From contig NZ_FNZM01000003.1 in NCBI RefSeq assembly GCF_900109265.1, positions 62,001-126,000 on the forward strand: a stretch of DNA of 64,000 bases, read 5' to 3'. This document shows, piece by piece, positions 16,265-24,274 of this stretch. Position 1 is the stretch's first letter. Each line of letters starts with the position of its first letter. The notes under the pieces were generated by a model, which worked only from the letters and a program-made list of their open reading frames with translations, did not search any database and had not been told where the DNA came from. Source of the DNA: Paraburkholderia tropica. Lineage in GTDB: Bacteria > Pseudomonadota > Gammaproteobacteria > Burkholderiales > Burkholderiaceae. The translations under genes were made by a program, and so were the position numbers.

Positions 16265-17428
16265 TTAGAACGAACGCGGCAGGCCGAGAATATGTTCGGC
16301 GACGTACGAGAGAATCAGGTTGGTGGAAATCGGCGCAACCTGATAGAGACGCGTCTCGCGGAACTTGCGTTCGACGTCGTATTCGCACGCGAAGCCGAAG
16401 CCGCCGTGGAATTGCAGACAGGCGTTGGCGGCTTCCCACGAAGCGTCGGCGGCCAGCAGCTTCGCCATGTTGGCCTGCGCGCCGCAAGGCTCGTGCGCGT
16501 CGAAGCGGCGGGCGGCCTCGAAGCGCATCAGGTTCGCGGCTTCCACGTTGATGAACGCGCGCGCGATCGGGAACTGCACGCCCTGGTTCTGGCCGATCGG
16601 ACGGCCGAATACCTGGCGATCCTTAACGTATTGCGACACCTTGTCGACGAACCAGTAGCCGTCGCCGATACACTCGGCCGCGATCAGCGTGCGCTCCGCG
16701 TTGAGGCCGTCGAGAATGTACTTGAAGCCCTTGCCTTCTTCGCCGATGAGATTTTCCGCCGGAATTTCGAGGTTATCGAAGAACAGCTCGTTGGTCTCGT
16801 GATTGACCATGTTCAGAATCGGCTGCACGGTGAGACCCTTGCCGATGGCTTCGCGCAGATCGACGATGAAGATCGACATGCCTTCGCTTTTCTTCTTCAC
16901 GTCCGAAAGCGGCGTGGTGCGCGCGAGCAGGATCATCAGGTCGGAATGCTGCACGCGCGAGATCCACACCTTCTGGCCGTTGATCACATAACGGTCGCCC
17001 TTGCGCACGGCGGTGGTCTTGATCTTCGTGGTGTCGGTGCCGGTGGTCGGTTCGGTCACGCCCATCGACTGCAGGCGCAGTTCGCCGTTGGCGATCTTCG
17101 GCAGATACTTGCGCTTCTGTTCTTCGGAGCCGTGGCGCAGCAGCGTGCCCATGTTGTACATCTGGCCGTGGCACGCGCCCGAGTTGCCGCCGCTGCGGTT
17201 GATCTCTTCCATGATCACCGACGCTTCGGTGAGGCCGAGTCCCGAGCCGCCGTACTCCTGCGGAATCAGCGCGGCGAGCCAGCCCGCTTGCGTGAGCGCG
17301 TCGACGAAGGCTTCGGGATAGCCGCGCGCTTCGTCGATCTTGCGGTGATATTCGTTCGGAAACTGGCTGCACAGATCGCGGACGGCTTCGCGAATGTCCT
17401 GGAATTGATCGGGCGTGGCGTCGTTCAT
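16265..17428 (-). CDS. Acyl-CoA dehydrogenase family protein with altered catalytic-base region
   Basis: FAD enzyme of 387 residues of the acyl-CoA dehydrogenase fold. Recognisable motifs are SGACHGQMYNMGTLL, the FAD/substrate signature MGVTEPTTGTDT, YVINGQKVWIS and QFHGGFGFACEYDVERKFRE. In medium-chain enzymes the catalytic Glu sits in a YEGT motif just after this point; here the aligned segment reads YQVAPIS, so that Glu is replaced and the base must lie elsewhere or the reaction differs. The C-terminus LGLPRSF is typical of a subfamily found with CaiB and MaoC-like genes. It sits between the hydratase (55 bases upstream) and the CoA-transferase (15 bases downstream). Confidence 0.9.
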   Translation of the reverse strand: MNDATPDQFQDIREAVRDLCSQFPNEYHRKIDEARGYPEAFVDALTQAGWLAALIPQEYGGSGLGLTEASVIMEEINRSGGNSGACHGQMYNMGTLLRHGSEEQKRKYLPKIANGELRLQSMGVTEPTTGTDTTKIKTTAVRKGDRYVINGQKVWISRVQHSDLMILLARTTPLSDVKKKSEGMSIFIVDLREAIGKGLTVQPILNMVNHETNELFFDNLEIPAENLIGEEGKGFKYILDGLNAERTLIAAECIGDGYWFVDKVSQYVKDRQVFGRPIGQNQGVQFPIARAFINVEAANLMRFEAARRFDAHEPCGAQANMAKLLAADASWEAANACLQFHGGFGFACEYDVERKFRETRLYQVAPISTNLILSYVAEHILGLPRSF

Positions 17429-17483
17429 GTCGTGGATCTCGGTGAATCTCGGTGGAAGGAAGGAGCCTGCGGGGCGCGATGCT

Positions 17484-18329
17484 TCAGGCGAGCACGGCGC
17501 GCGCCGACATGGTCAGCGCGCCGTCGTGGTCCTGCGCCCACAACTCGATGGATTGAGCGTCTTCGGCGCGGCGGCCGCAGACGCGAAACGGGTGGCCGAG
17601 AAACGTCGGCCGGACCGCTTTCCAGGCGTATTCGCGCACGACCGCGCCGGGCACGCTGCGCGATACGAGGTCGAGCAGCAGCGTGGCGATCAGCGGACCG
17701 TGCACGACGAGATCGGGATAGCCCTCGACGCCGCGCGCGTACTCGCGGTCGTAGTGAATGCGATGGCCGTTGAAGGTGAGCGCCGAATAGCGGAACAGCA
17801 GCGTTTCGCTCGGCGTGATCTCGCGTGTCCAGTCGGCGTTCGCCGGCGCGGGCGTGGGCTTTGGTTGCGGCTGGCCAGGCTGCGCCGGCTCGCGATACAC
17901 AATGTCCTGTTCCTCGCGGATCGCCGTTACGCCATCGGATTCGATCGCATGCTCGACGGTCACGAAGGCGAGACGCCCGCTGCGGCCTTCCTTGTGCTCG
18001 ATATTGAGCACGCGCGAGACGCGCTCGGCCTGCGCGCCGATCCTGAGCGGCGCATGAAAGCTCATGCGCCCGCCCGCGGCCATGCGGCGCGGCAGTCCGA
18101 GATCGGGCAGGAAGCCGCCTTTTTGCGGATGACCGTCGCTGCCCAGTTCGGCTTGCGGCGCGGCGGACCAGAAGTAGAGCCAATGCCAGATGGGCGGCAG
18201 CGCGTCGCCCGAACGCGGCGTGCTGCGGCAATCGAGCGTGGCGGCCAGCGCGGCGGCGGGAGCGGGGGAGAGGAAATCTGTGACGTTCTGCGTCGGCTGT
18301 TCGAGCCGATCGGGTTGGCATGCGTGCAT
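17484..18329 (-). CDS. MaoC-like/FAS1-type hydratase (itaconyl- or mesaconyl-CoA hydratase family)
   Basis: Protein of 281 residues with a double hot-dog arrangement. The N-terminal half carries GDALPPIWHWLYF and GFLPDLGLPRRMAAGGRMSF, hallmarks of the mesaconyl-C4-CoA/itaconyl-CoA hydratase family. The C-terminal half has FRYSALTFNGHRIHYDREYA with the catalytic Asp/His-type residues, and VVHGPLIATLLLDL. It would hydrate an unsaturated dicarboxyl-CoA. A frame opening at 18434 exists, but GGAG lies six bases before the ATG at 18329 and homology begins there; the upstream ATG also falls inside the LysR box. It is the first gene of the catabolic operon, divergent from its LysR gene. Confidence 0.85.
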   Translation of the reverse strand: MHACQPDRLEQPTQNVTDFLSPAPAAALAATLDCRSTPRSGDALPPIWHWLYFWSAAPQAELGSDGHPQKGGFLPDLGLPRRMAAGGRMSFHAPLRIGAQAERVSRVLNIEHKEGRSGRLAFVTVEHAIESDGVTAIREEQDIVYREPAQPGQPQPKPTPAPANADWTREITPSETLLFRYSALTFNGHRIHYDREYARGVEGYPDLVVHGPLIATLLLDLVSRSVPGAVVREYAWKAVRPTFLGHPFRVCGRRAEDAQSIELWAQDHDGALTMSARAVLA

Positions 18330-18429
18330 CGCCGTCTCCAGCGCCGGTGCGGCCAGCGCTTTTTGCAATAGGAATGAGGCGACTGTAGGCGAATGTCCGG
18401 CGCGGCGGAAATACCGATTGAATGTGCCG

Positions 18430-18450
18430 GTCATAAGGGTATCCTATGAC
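18430..18450. promoter_or_regulatory. LysR-type T-N11-A operator in the divergent promoter
   Basis: Inverted repeat with arms GTCATA (18430-18435) and TATGAC (18445-18450). Its core ATA-N9-TAT gives the classical LysR motif T-N11-A. It lies 33 bases before the LysR start codon and 100 bases before the hydratase start, where an autoregulatory and activating site is expected. Confidence 0.65.
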
Positions 18451-18483
18451 CCTCGCTTGAACCGGCAGGAAGGGCAGCACCTC

Positions 18484-19428
18484 ATGGACGTTCGTCAGCT
18501 TCGCTATTTCGTGCACATCGTCGATTACGGCAGTCTGGGCAAGGCCGCCGAAAAGCTCTTCGTGGCGCAGCCTTCGCTGAGCCAGCAGATCGCGAAGCTC
18601 GAAGACGATCTCGGCGTGCCGCTACTCGTACGCAGTCCGCAGGGCGTGAAGCCCACGGCGGCCGGGCAGGCGCTGTACCGCCATGCGCGGCTCGTGCTGC
18701 ATCAGATGGAACAGCTGCGCCAGGAAGTGCGCGACGGCGTGGGCGCGGAGTCGGGCACGGTCGCCATCGGCTTTCCGACGACCATGACGTCCGTGCTGGC
18801 GATGCCGGTATTCGAGCGTGTGCGCGAGCGTTATCCGGGCATTCGCCTGCAATTCTTCGAGAGCATGAGCGGCTACCTGAACGAACTGCTCGCGAACGGG
18901 CGGCTCGACCTCGCGATTCTGTTTCGCGACACGGCCACGCCAGGCATCTCCGCGCTGCCGGTGCTCGACGAGGAGCTGTATCTGCTGGGCGAGCCGCGCG
19001 GCGTGTCGGCGCGCACGCGCACCGTCACGCTGGCCTCGCTCGCCGACGTGCCGATGGTCGCGCCCGGCGTGGCGAACGGCTTGCGCCTGCTGCTGGAGCG
19101 TACGTTCGCGCGCGAACAGGTGCCGCTGAATATCATCGCCGATGTGGATTCGTTGCCGATTCTGCTGTCGCTCGCGCAGTCGGGCGCGGCGTGCACGATC
19201 TTGCCCGCTTCGGCGCTGGCGCTGCGGGCGAGCGCCGACCGGCCCAGAATGCGCCGCATCGTCGATCCGGTGATCCGGCGGCCTGCGAGCATCTGCTGGC
19301 CGAATGCCTTGCCGGTGAGTTCGGCGTCGCTGGCGGTGCGCCGCACGATCTGCGAAACGATCGAGGCGCTGTGCGCGCGCGGGTCGTGGGAAGGGATCGA
19401 ACTGCGGGAGATGGCGCAGGGCGGCTAG
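18484..19428 (+). CDS. LysR-family regulator of the adjacent catabolic operon
   Basis: Protein of 314 residues. The N-terminal HTH is canonical (MDVRQLRYFVHIVDYGSLGK, AAEKLFVAQPSLSQQIAKLE) and of the Nac/CynR-like group; the rest is the inducer-binding domain (GTVAIGFPTTMTSVLAMPVF). The ATG at 18484 has AGGAAGGG upstream at somewhat long spacing. It is transcribed divergently from the hydratase-dehydrogenase-CoA-transferase-MFS block, with a T-N11-A box between them, so it most probably activates that block when the pathway substrate or a CoA ester is present. Confidence 0.9.
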   Translation: MDVRQLRYFVHIVDYGSLGKAAEKLFVAQPSLSQQIAKLEDDLGVPLLVRSPQGVKPTAAGQALYRHARLVLHQMEQLRQEVRDGVGAESGTVAIGFPTTMTSVLAMPVFERVRERYPGIRLQFFESMSGYLNELLANGRLDLAILFRDTATPGISALPVLDEELYLLGEPRGVSARTRTVTLASLADVPMVAPGVANGLRLLLERTFAREQVPLNIIADVDSLPILLSLAQSGAACTILPASALALRASADRPRMRRIVDPVIRRPASICWPNALPVSSASLAVRRTICETIEALCARGSWEGIELREMAQGG

Positions 19429-19473
19429 ACAGCGCGGCCCGCGAGCCATAGGTAAAACAACTGTTTTCACGAC

Positions 19474-19506
19474 CGCACGCCAGCGTCATACATACGCTGG
19501 CGTGCG
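19474..19506. terminator. 13-bp perfect hairpin between convergent genes
   Basis: Arms CGCACGCCAGCGT (19474-19486) and ACGCTGGCGTGCG (19494-19506) enclose a seven-base loop. It lies between the convergent LysR and PRC-barrel genes. There is no strong T-run on either side, though a smaller AAAACA/TGTTTT dyad sits just upstream. It probably acts as a bidirectional stop. Confidence 0.5.
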
Positions 19507-19548
19507 AGAGCGGCATTGCGCCGCCCGTGTCGTGCTGCTTGCTACTGC

Positions 19549-20001
19549 TTATTGCTGCTGTTCTTGCTGCTTGTTGTCGATGCGCTTGGGCTTCGGCGGC
19601 GATTCGATCTTCGCGTACTGGAAGGCCGGCGTAGCCTTGAGCGCTTCCTTGGTCGCGCCCGGCAGATAGAGATTGCCCTTGCGCACTTCGAGCGAAGCGA
19701 TGGGCACGGCCACGTCGTGCGCAGCCACGCCGAGGAAGCCGCCCGCTGCCACGATGGCCGCCGACACCGAACCGTCCGGCGCCACGATCAGGTCGCGCAC
19801 GGTGCCCACCTTGACGTTGTCGTCGTTATAGACGGCCTTGCCGAGCACGCTCTTCTTCACGCTCCAGCCTTCGAGCAGCGCCTGCGACTGTTCGACCGTC
19901 ACGCTCAGCGGCTGCGCGCCGGCGACCTGGGCTTGCGCGCCTGCACTGGCCACACTCGCGGCCACGACTGCGGCCGCCAACATCGTCATGCGGAAAGACA
20001 T
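19549..20001 (-). CDS. Exported PRC-barrel domain protein
   Basis: Protein of 150 residues. An N-terminal signal peptide (MSFRMTMLAAAVVAASVASA, cleavage near AGAQA) precedes a PRC-barrel domain (KKSVLGKAVYNDDNVKVGTV, RDLIVAPDG, VAVPIASLEVRKGNLYLPGA). The tail is Lys/Pro/Gln-rich and ends in EQQQ. PRC-barrel proteins of this exported kind are common and uncharacterised. AGGAG lies eight bases upstream of the ATG at 20001, which decides the start against a longer frame to 20067. It is convergent with the LysR gene and divergent from an MFS gene 287 bases away. Confidence 0.8.
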   Translation of the reverse strand: MSFRMTMLAAAVVAASVASAGAQAQVAGAQPLSVTVEQSQALLEGWSVKKSVLGKAVYNDDNVKVGTVRDLIVAPDGSVSAAIVAAGGFLGVAAHDVAVPIASLEVRKGNLYLPGATKEALKATPAFQYAKIESPPKPKRIDNKQQEQQQ

Positions 20002-20287
20002 TTCTGGTGCTCCTGAATCAGGTTGGGTTTGCGGCGATGCCGCCCGATATAAAAATCGAACGGCCATAGTAGCCGGAATGAAAAAAAGCTGCGCTTAAGG
20101 TGCAATGCGGCAGAAAGCCCACGGTCATTCGACGGTCGATCGGTACTCGATGACATAACGGACGTTTTATGAAACGCGCCTTTCGCAACGGCGCGCGAGC
20201 GCCTAGTCTGTAACCACATGATACGGACTGGCCCGGATTCGGCGCAGGTGCGGCGGAGCGAGACGCCAGCCTTGAAGGAGACAACCG

Positions 20288-21640
20288 ATGGACCTCGAAA
20301 CGCGCACGATGACCCGCGTGACGGCACGCCTCGTGCCTTTCCTGATCGTCTGCTATTTCATCGCCTATCTGGATCGCGTGAATGTGGGTTTTGCTGCGCT
20401 GCAAATGAACAAGGCGCTCGATTTATCGGCGAGCGCATTTGGCTTTGGCGCCGGTATCTTCTTTATTGCGTATTTCTTTTTCGAAGTGCCGTCGAATTTG
20501 CTGCTCGAACGTTTCGGCGCGCGGCGCTGGATCGCCCGCATCATGTTTACGTGGGGCTTGCTGGCGGGCGCGATGGCGTTCATTCCGCATATCGCGCAGT
20601 GGAGCGGCATGTCGAACGCGCACGTGTTCTATACGCTGCGCATTCTGCTGGGCATTGCCGAAGCGGGCTTTTTCCCCGGCATCATCTTTTTGCTGACGCT
20701 CTGGTTTCCGGCCAAATATCGCGCGCGCGTGGTGGGCTATTTCATGGCGGCTATTCCGCTTTCCACGGTGATCGGCGGTCCGGTGTCGGGCTCGCTGCTG
20801 TCGATGGACGGCCTCGCCGGACTCGCGGGCTGGCAATGGGTCTATCTGATCGAAGCGGCGCCCGCGCTCGTGCTGGCCTTCGTCGTGCTGTTCTATCTCA
20901 CCGACAAACCCACGCAAGCGACCTGGCTCGCCGACGACGAACGCGAATGGCTCGTCGCGCGTCAGGCGCAGGAGCGCAAGCATCGCGAAGCGGTCCATAC
21001 CTTCAGCGTGGTGGAAGCGCTGATCAATCCGCGCGTGCTGGCCGTGGCGCTGATTTATTTCGGTGCGAACGCCACCAATTACGGCTTGAGTTTCTTTCTG
21101 CCGCAGATCGTCAAGGCGTTCGGGCTCACGAATGTGCAGACCGGTTTCGTGACTTCGTTGCCGTATATCGTCGGCGTGATTTCGATGGTGTTCTGGGGCC
21201 GTCACTCGGACCGGCGTCTCGAACGCAAGAAACACGTGGCGTTTGCGCTCGCGGTGGCCGCGGCAGGCATTGCGGCGGCGGCGGGGCTCGACAATCCGGT
21301 GCTCAAGATGCTCGCGCTTTCCGTGGCGGGCTTCGGCATCTTCGGCTGCCTGCCGGTGATCTGGACGCTGCCCGCCGCCTTTCTCTCAGGCGCGGCGGCG
21401 GCGGGCGGCATCGCGGCGGTCAACTCGCTTGGCAATCTCGCGGGCTTCTTCGGCCCCTATGCGATGGGCTGGATCAAGGACAGCACGGGCGGTTTCGGCG
21501 CGGGGCTGCTGTGCCTCGCGGGCGCGGGCCTCGTCGGCGCGGCGGCCGCGCTGCTGCTGCATCACGACGCCGCGCTCGAAACCATGGGCACGCCCGACCG
21601 CGCCGGACCGTCCGACGCGCACAAGGTCATGGGCTCATAG
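20288..21640 (+). CDS. MFS transporter, anion:cation symporter (ACS) family
   Basis: Inner-membrane protein of 450 residues with about 12 hydrophobic segments. The opening FLIVCYFIAYLDRVNVGFAA is diagnostic for the ACS family, which imports organic anions such as tartrate, phthalate, glucarate or hexuronates with protons. Further family marks are FFEVPSNLLLERFGARRWIA, GIAEAGFFPGIIFLLTLWFP and GRHSDRRLERKKHV. AAGGAG lies eight bases before the ATG. No catabolic gene is adjacent (a glycosyltransferase follows in the opposite direction), so the substrate is unknown. Confidence 0.88.
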   Translation: MDLETRTMTRVTARLVPFLIVCYFIAYLDRVNVGFAALQMNKALDLSASAFGFGAGIFFIAYFFFEVPSNLLLERFGARRWIARIMFTWGLLAGAMAFIPHIAQWSGMSNAHVFYTLRILLGIAEAGFFPGIIFLLTLWFPAKYRARVVGYFMAAIPLSTVIGGPVSGSLLSMDGLAGLAGWQWVYLIEAAPALVLAFVVLFYLTDKPTQATWLADDEREWLVARQAQERKHREAVHTFSVVEALINPRVLAVALIYFGANATNYGLSFFLPQIVKAFGLTNVQTGFVTSLPYIVGVISMVFWGRHSDRRLERKKHVAFALAVAAAGIAAAAGLDNPVLKMLALSVAGFGIFGCLPVIWTLPAAFLSGAAAAGGIAAVNSLGNLAGFFGPYAMGWIKDSTGGFGAGLLCLAGAGLVGAAAALLLHHDAALETMGTPDRAGPSDAHKVMGS

Positions 21641-21656
21641 CAAAAATATCGACATC

Positions 21657-22667
21657 CTAAGGAAGTCGCGTGCGCGTGATGTCGACGGGCTGTTCGCTCG
21701 CGTCGAAATCCAGCGACGGCAACGCTGGATTCACGCGCCGCGCGCTGCGCCAGATCATCAGCAGGTGATAGTAGAGACGCGGACTCAAGCCGAAGCGATA
21801 CGCGCGCAGATTGCGCAGCGCGAGCTTCAGGCCGATACGCGCCTCGCGATTGCGCGCATGCAGCGACACGACGATCGGCACGAGCCGCCGCAAAGCAATA
21901 CGCCGCGCGGGTTCGAGTGCGGGCGGCAAGGCCAGCGCCTGCACGAAACGCCAGGCCGCGAGCGAAGCGGCATTCGGCGTGTGACGCGTGGCCTGCGAAA
22001 CCGACACGTCTGTCTTGCAATAGACCGACACGTAATCGTCGACGTAACAGACCTTGCGTGCCGCGAGACACAACTGCGTGCCGAACACGAAGTCGCAGCA
22101 CACTTCGTCGTGACCGCCATAGCCGATCTGCTTGACGAGCGCGGCGTCGGCGAGCCAGCCGTTGTTCGGGAACATCTGCACGATGCCCGCGCGTCCGGGC
22201 AGCGCCAGCAAACCGGCCGCCGCGGGCGTGCGATGAAACGCGAGATTGAGCCGCCGGCTGCCTGCGAGATCGATGCGTCCGCGATGATCGGCTTCATATT
22301 GATTGCCGAACGCGACCTGTAGATCCGGATAACGCGTCCATTGCGCCAGCAGCCTTTCGATGCCGTTTGCGACCAGCAAATCGTCGTCGTGAATCAGCAG
22401 AATCTTTTCGCCGGTGGCGCGCGCGAACAGACTCGCGACATTGCGCGCCTGTCCGAGCGGAGGCGTGTTGCGCCGATACGCGATGCGCTTATTTCGGCCG
22501 TAACGCGCGGCGATTAAAGCCGCCGTACGGTCGTCCTGCGAATCGTCGCCAATCACGATTTCGATGTTTGTATGTGTTTGCTGCAAACACGATTCAATGC
22601 AGCGAATCAACAGATCGGGACGATTGCACGTAGGCAGACATATCGAGACCTTGGTTTTTATCGTCAT
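21657..22667 (-). CDS. Glycosyltransferase family 2
   Basis: Protein of 336 residues beginning directly with the GT-A fold (KVSICLPTCNRPDLLIRCIE, IEIVIGDDSQDD). A nucleotide-sugar/metal site is visible as LLIHDDDLLVANG, followed by the acceptor region. The C-terminus is helical and basic, without clear membrane spans, so it is probably a cytoplasmic or membrane-associated transferase acting on a surface polysaccharide or lipid carrier. The frame stays open to 23138 across a divergent gene; the ATG at 22667 is chosen because it begins the fold, with AGG a short distance upstream. It is not in a polysaccharide cluster, so the product is unknown. Confidence 0.83.
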   Translation of the reverse strand: MTIKTKVSICLPTCNRPDLLIRCIESCLQQTHTNIEIVIGDDSQDDRTAALIAARYGRNKRIAYRRNTPPLGQARNVASLFARATGEKILLIHDDDLLVANGIERLLAQWTRYPDLQVAFGNQYEADHRGRIDLAGSRRLNLAFHRTPAAAGLLALPGRAGIVQMFPNNGWLADAALVKQIGYGGHDEVCCDFVFGTQLCLAARKVCYVDDYVSVYCKTDVSVSQATRHTPNAASLAAWRFVQALALPPALEPARRIALRRLVPIVVSLHARNREARIGLKLALRNLRAYRFGLSPRLYYHLLMIWRSARRVNPALPSLDFDASEQPVDITRTRLP

Positions 22668-23013
22668 GGGCCTACCCCATTGCTCAGTAATCATAGTGAG
22701 GTTCGCCATGCGAACGCCAAACAACTTGCAAGACGGTAAGGGATAAAAACTCGAAAGAAATTGAAAATAAATCGCAAGCTTGGCGAATTCGGGAAAACGC
22801 TGATTGGGCGGGCGTTGCGCGAATTCGTCAGACGATTCAAGAAGAAAAACGCATGGTGCAGTGCAAATAAAAGCTTGCGGTGCGCTAACTGGAAGATAAC
22901 CACGGGTCATCGGCGCGGCTCCGGAAAATAGCGCCACGTCATCGCGTAAATGGCTGCCGGAAAATGCGTCGGCTCGATTAGCATCCTGATATCGCCTGTA
23001 CCGATCGACACCC
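22668..23013. other. AT-richer divergent intergenic region
   Basis: No gene supported. The glycosyltransferase frame continues open through it, but composition is lower in GC and the translated part lacks domain character. It should contain the promoters of the two divergent genes; I could not assign clear hexamers. Confidence 0.5.
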
Positions 23014-24105
23014 ATGACGCCATCCCAATACGTCCACAAACCCTTAACGCCGTTTCGCCGCTCGTTCGCGCGCTTTTCGTTATCGGAAATGGCGAAGTAC
23101 ACGAAGCTCACGCTCGGCTTATGGATCGGTTTTGCCATTCCCTACCATTTCGGTTATCCCGACGCGGCCGTCGCGCTCGCCGGTTCGGCGATGCTCACGC
23201 TGGCGCTCGGCAGTTCGATTTCGGCCGCGCGCGGTTATTTCTACAAGCGCGTGACCTCGAATCTCGTGGCCATGCCCATCGGCACATTGCTGATCTGGCT
23301 GACCGCGCCGCATTTATGGCTGGGCGTGCTGCTGCTGCCGATCGTGATCTTCGCGATCGTGAGCCTGCGTCCCTCGGTGTTTCAGATGACGAGCATCACC
23401 GTGCCCATGACGCTCGTGCTCTATACCGGCGAACATATTCCGCTGCTCGAACAACGCCTGATTGGCGTGGTGCTCGGCATGCTGCTCGGTTTCGTGATCC
23501 AGCAGATTGTGTTTCCGCCCGATCATGGTTTTTGGGCGAATACGCTCGTGAATAGCGGCAATGAACAAGCGACGGCGTTGCTCACGCAAATCGCCGCAGA
23601 GAAACTCGACCGCACGCAATTGAAGTCGCTTACGGCCGCGCTGCGCAAATCGAGCAGCAATCTGAAAGAGGCGCACGATCTTTTGAAGGCGGATCTCGCG
23701 CAGTCGTGGGTGTCGCCGCATTTACAGCGCAATCGCTCGCGCCTGCCGCTGTTCTGGTGTTATCACGAACTGTTCGATTCGGTGGTTAATTTTCTCGAAA
23801 CGTTCGACACGTTTCATGCGCAATTCGAAGCGCTCGACGGGCACTGGAAAACGGAATATCTGCGCGGGCTCGGTTTGCTCGCCGCCGCGCACCGGCAACT
23901 GGCCGATGTCGCCGATCTGCGGGTCGAACGGCCGGGCCTGGACGCCAAGCCGCTGCGGCTTGCCACGCTCCAGACGCTATTCGAAGCGCTGCCCGCGGCA
24001 GGCGTCTACACCAGCGTGTATCTCGGGCATCTCACGGGCTATGGCATTTTGCTGTGCCGCCTGAGCGACATGCATACCGAACATCTCGGCGAAGCGCCGG
24101 TTTAA
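23014..24105 (+). CDS. FUSC/aromatic acid exporter-type membrane protein
   Basis: Protein of 363 residues. The first ~175 residues contain about six hydrophobic segments (LGLWIGFAIPYHFGYPDAAV, VAMPIGTLLIWLTAPHLWLG, LGVLLLPIVIFAIVSLRPSV, LIGVVLGMLLGFVIQQIVFP). The C-terminal half is a soluble helical domain (SNLKEAHDLLKADLAQSW) as in the FUSC/ArAE family of YccS- and AaeB-like proteins. Members export aromatic acids or are uncharacterised. The protein is half the length of full AaeB-type pumps, having one membrane module instead of two. No AaeA- or AaeX-like partner is adjacent, so it may act alone or as a homodimer. Confidence 0.78.
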   Translation: MTPSQYVHKPLTPFRRSFARFSLSEMAKYTKLTLGLWIGFAIPYHFGYPDAAVALAGSAMLTLALGSSISAARGYFYKRVTSNLVAMPIGTLLIWLTAPHLWLGVLLLPIVIFAIVSLRPSVFQMTSITVPMTLVLYTGEHIPLLEQRLIGVVLGMLLGFVIQQIVFPPDHGFWANTLVNSGNEQATALLTQIAAEKLDRTQLKSLTAALRKSSSNLKEAHDLLKADLAQSWVSPHLQRNRSRLPLFWCYHELFDSVVNFLETFDTFHAQFEALDGHWKTEYLRGLGLLAAAHRQLADVADLRVERPGLDAKPLRLATLQTLFEALPAAGVYTSVYLGHLTGYGILLCRLSDMHTEHLGEAPV

Positions 24106-24274
24106 CCGTTTTTCGTTTTAAAGACACGCGAGACGCGTGCGATCTGGCACGAAAGAAAAAATAATTCTGCGTTTGCCCGAAATCGGCGAGCGATTTGGAA
24201 TCATTTTCTCGTCGCTGCCGCGTAGCATGGATGGCCATTCGAGTCTCGAAATCTCTCTTCCCAGTACCACGAGA

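Noticed and set aside
15017..17773. 918-codon plus-strand open frame
   Set aside because: It lies antisense to three clear genes (CoA-transferase, acyl-CoA dehydrogenase, hydratase). Its translation is Arg/Ala/Val-rich with no domain, which is the usual shadow of high-GC coding DNA.
21729..23138. N-terminal extension of the glycosyltransferase to 23138
   Set aside because: It would overlap the divergent membrane-protein gene at 23014, and the extra 157 residues lack domain character; homology starts at the ATG at 22667.
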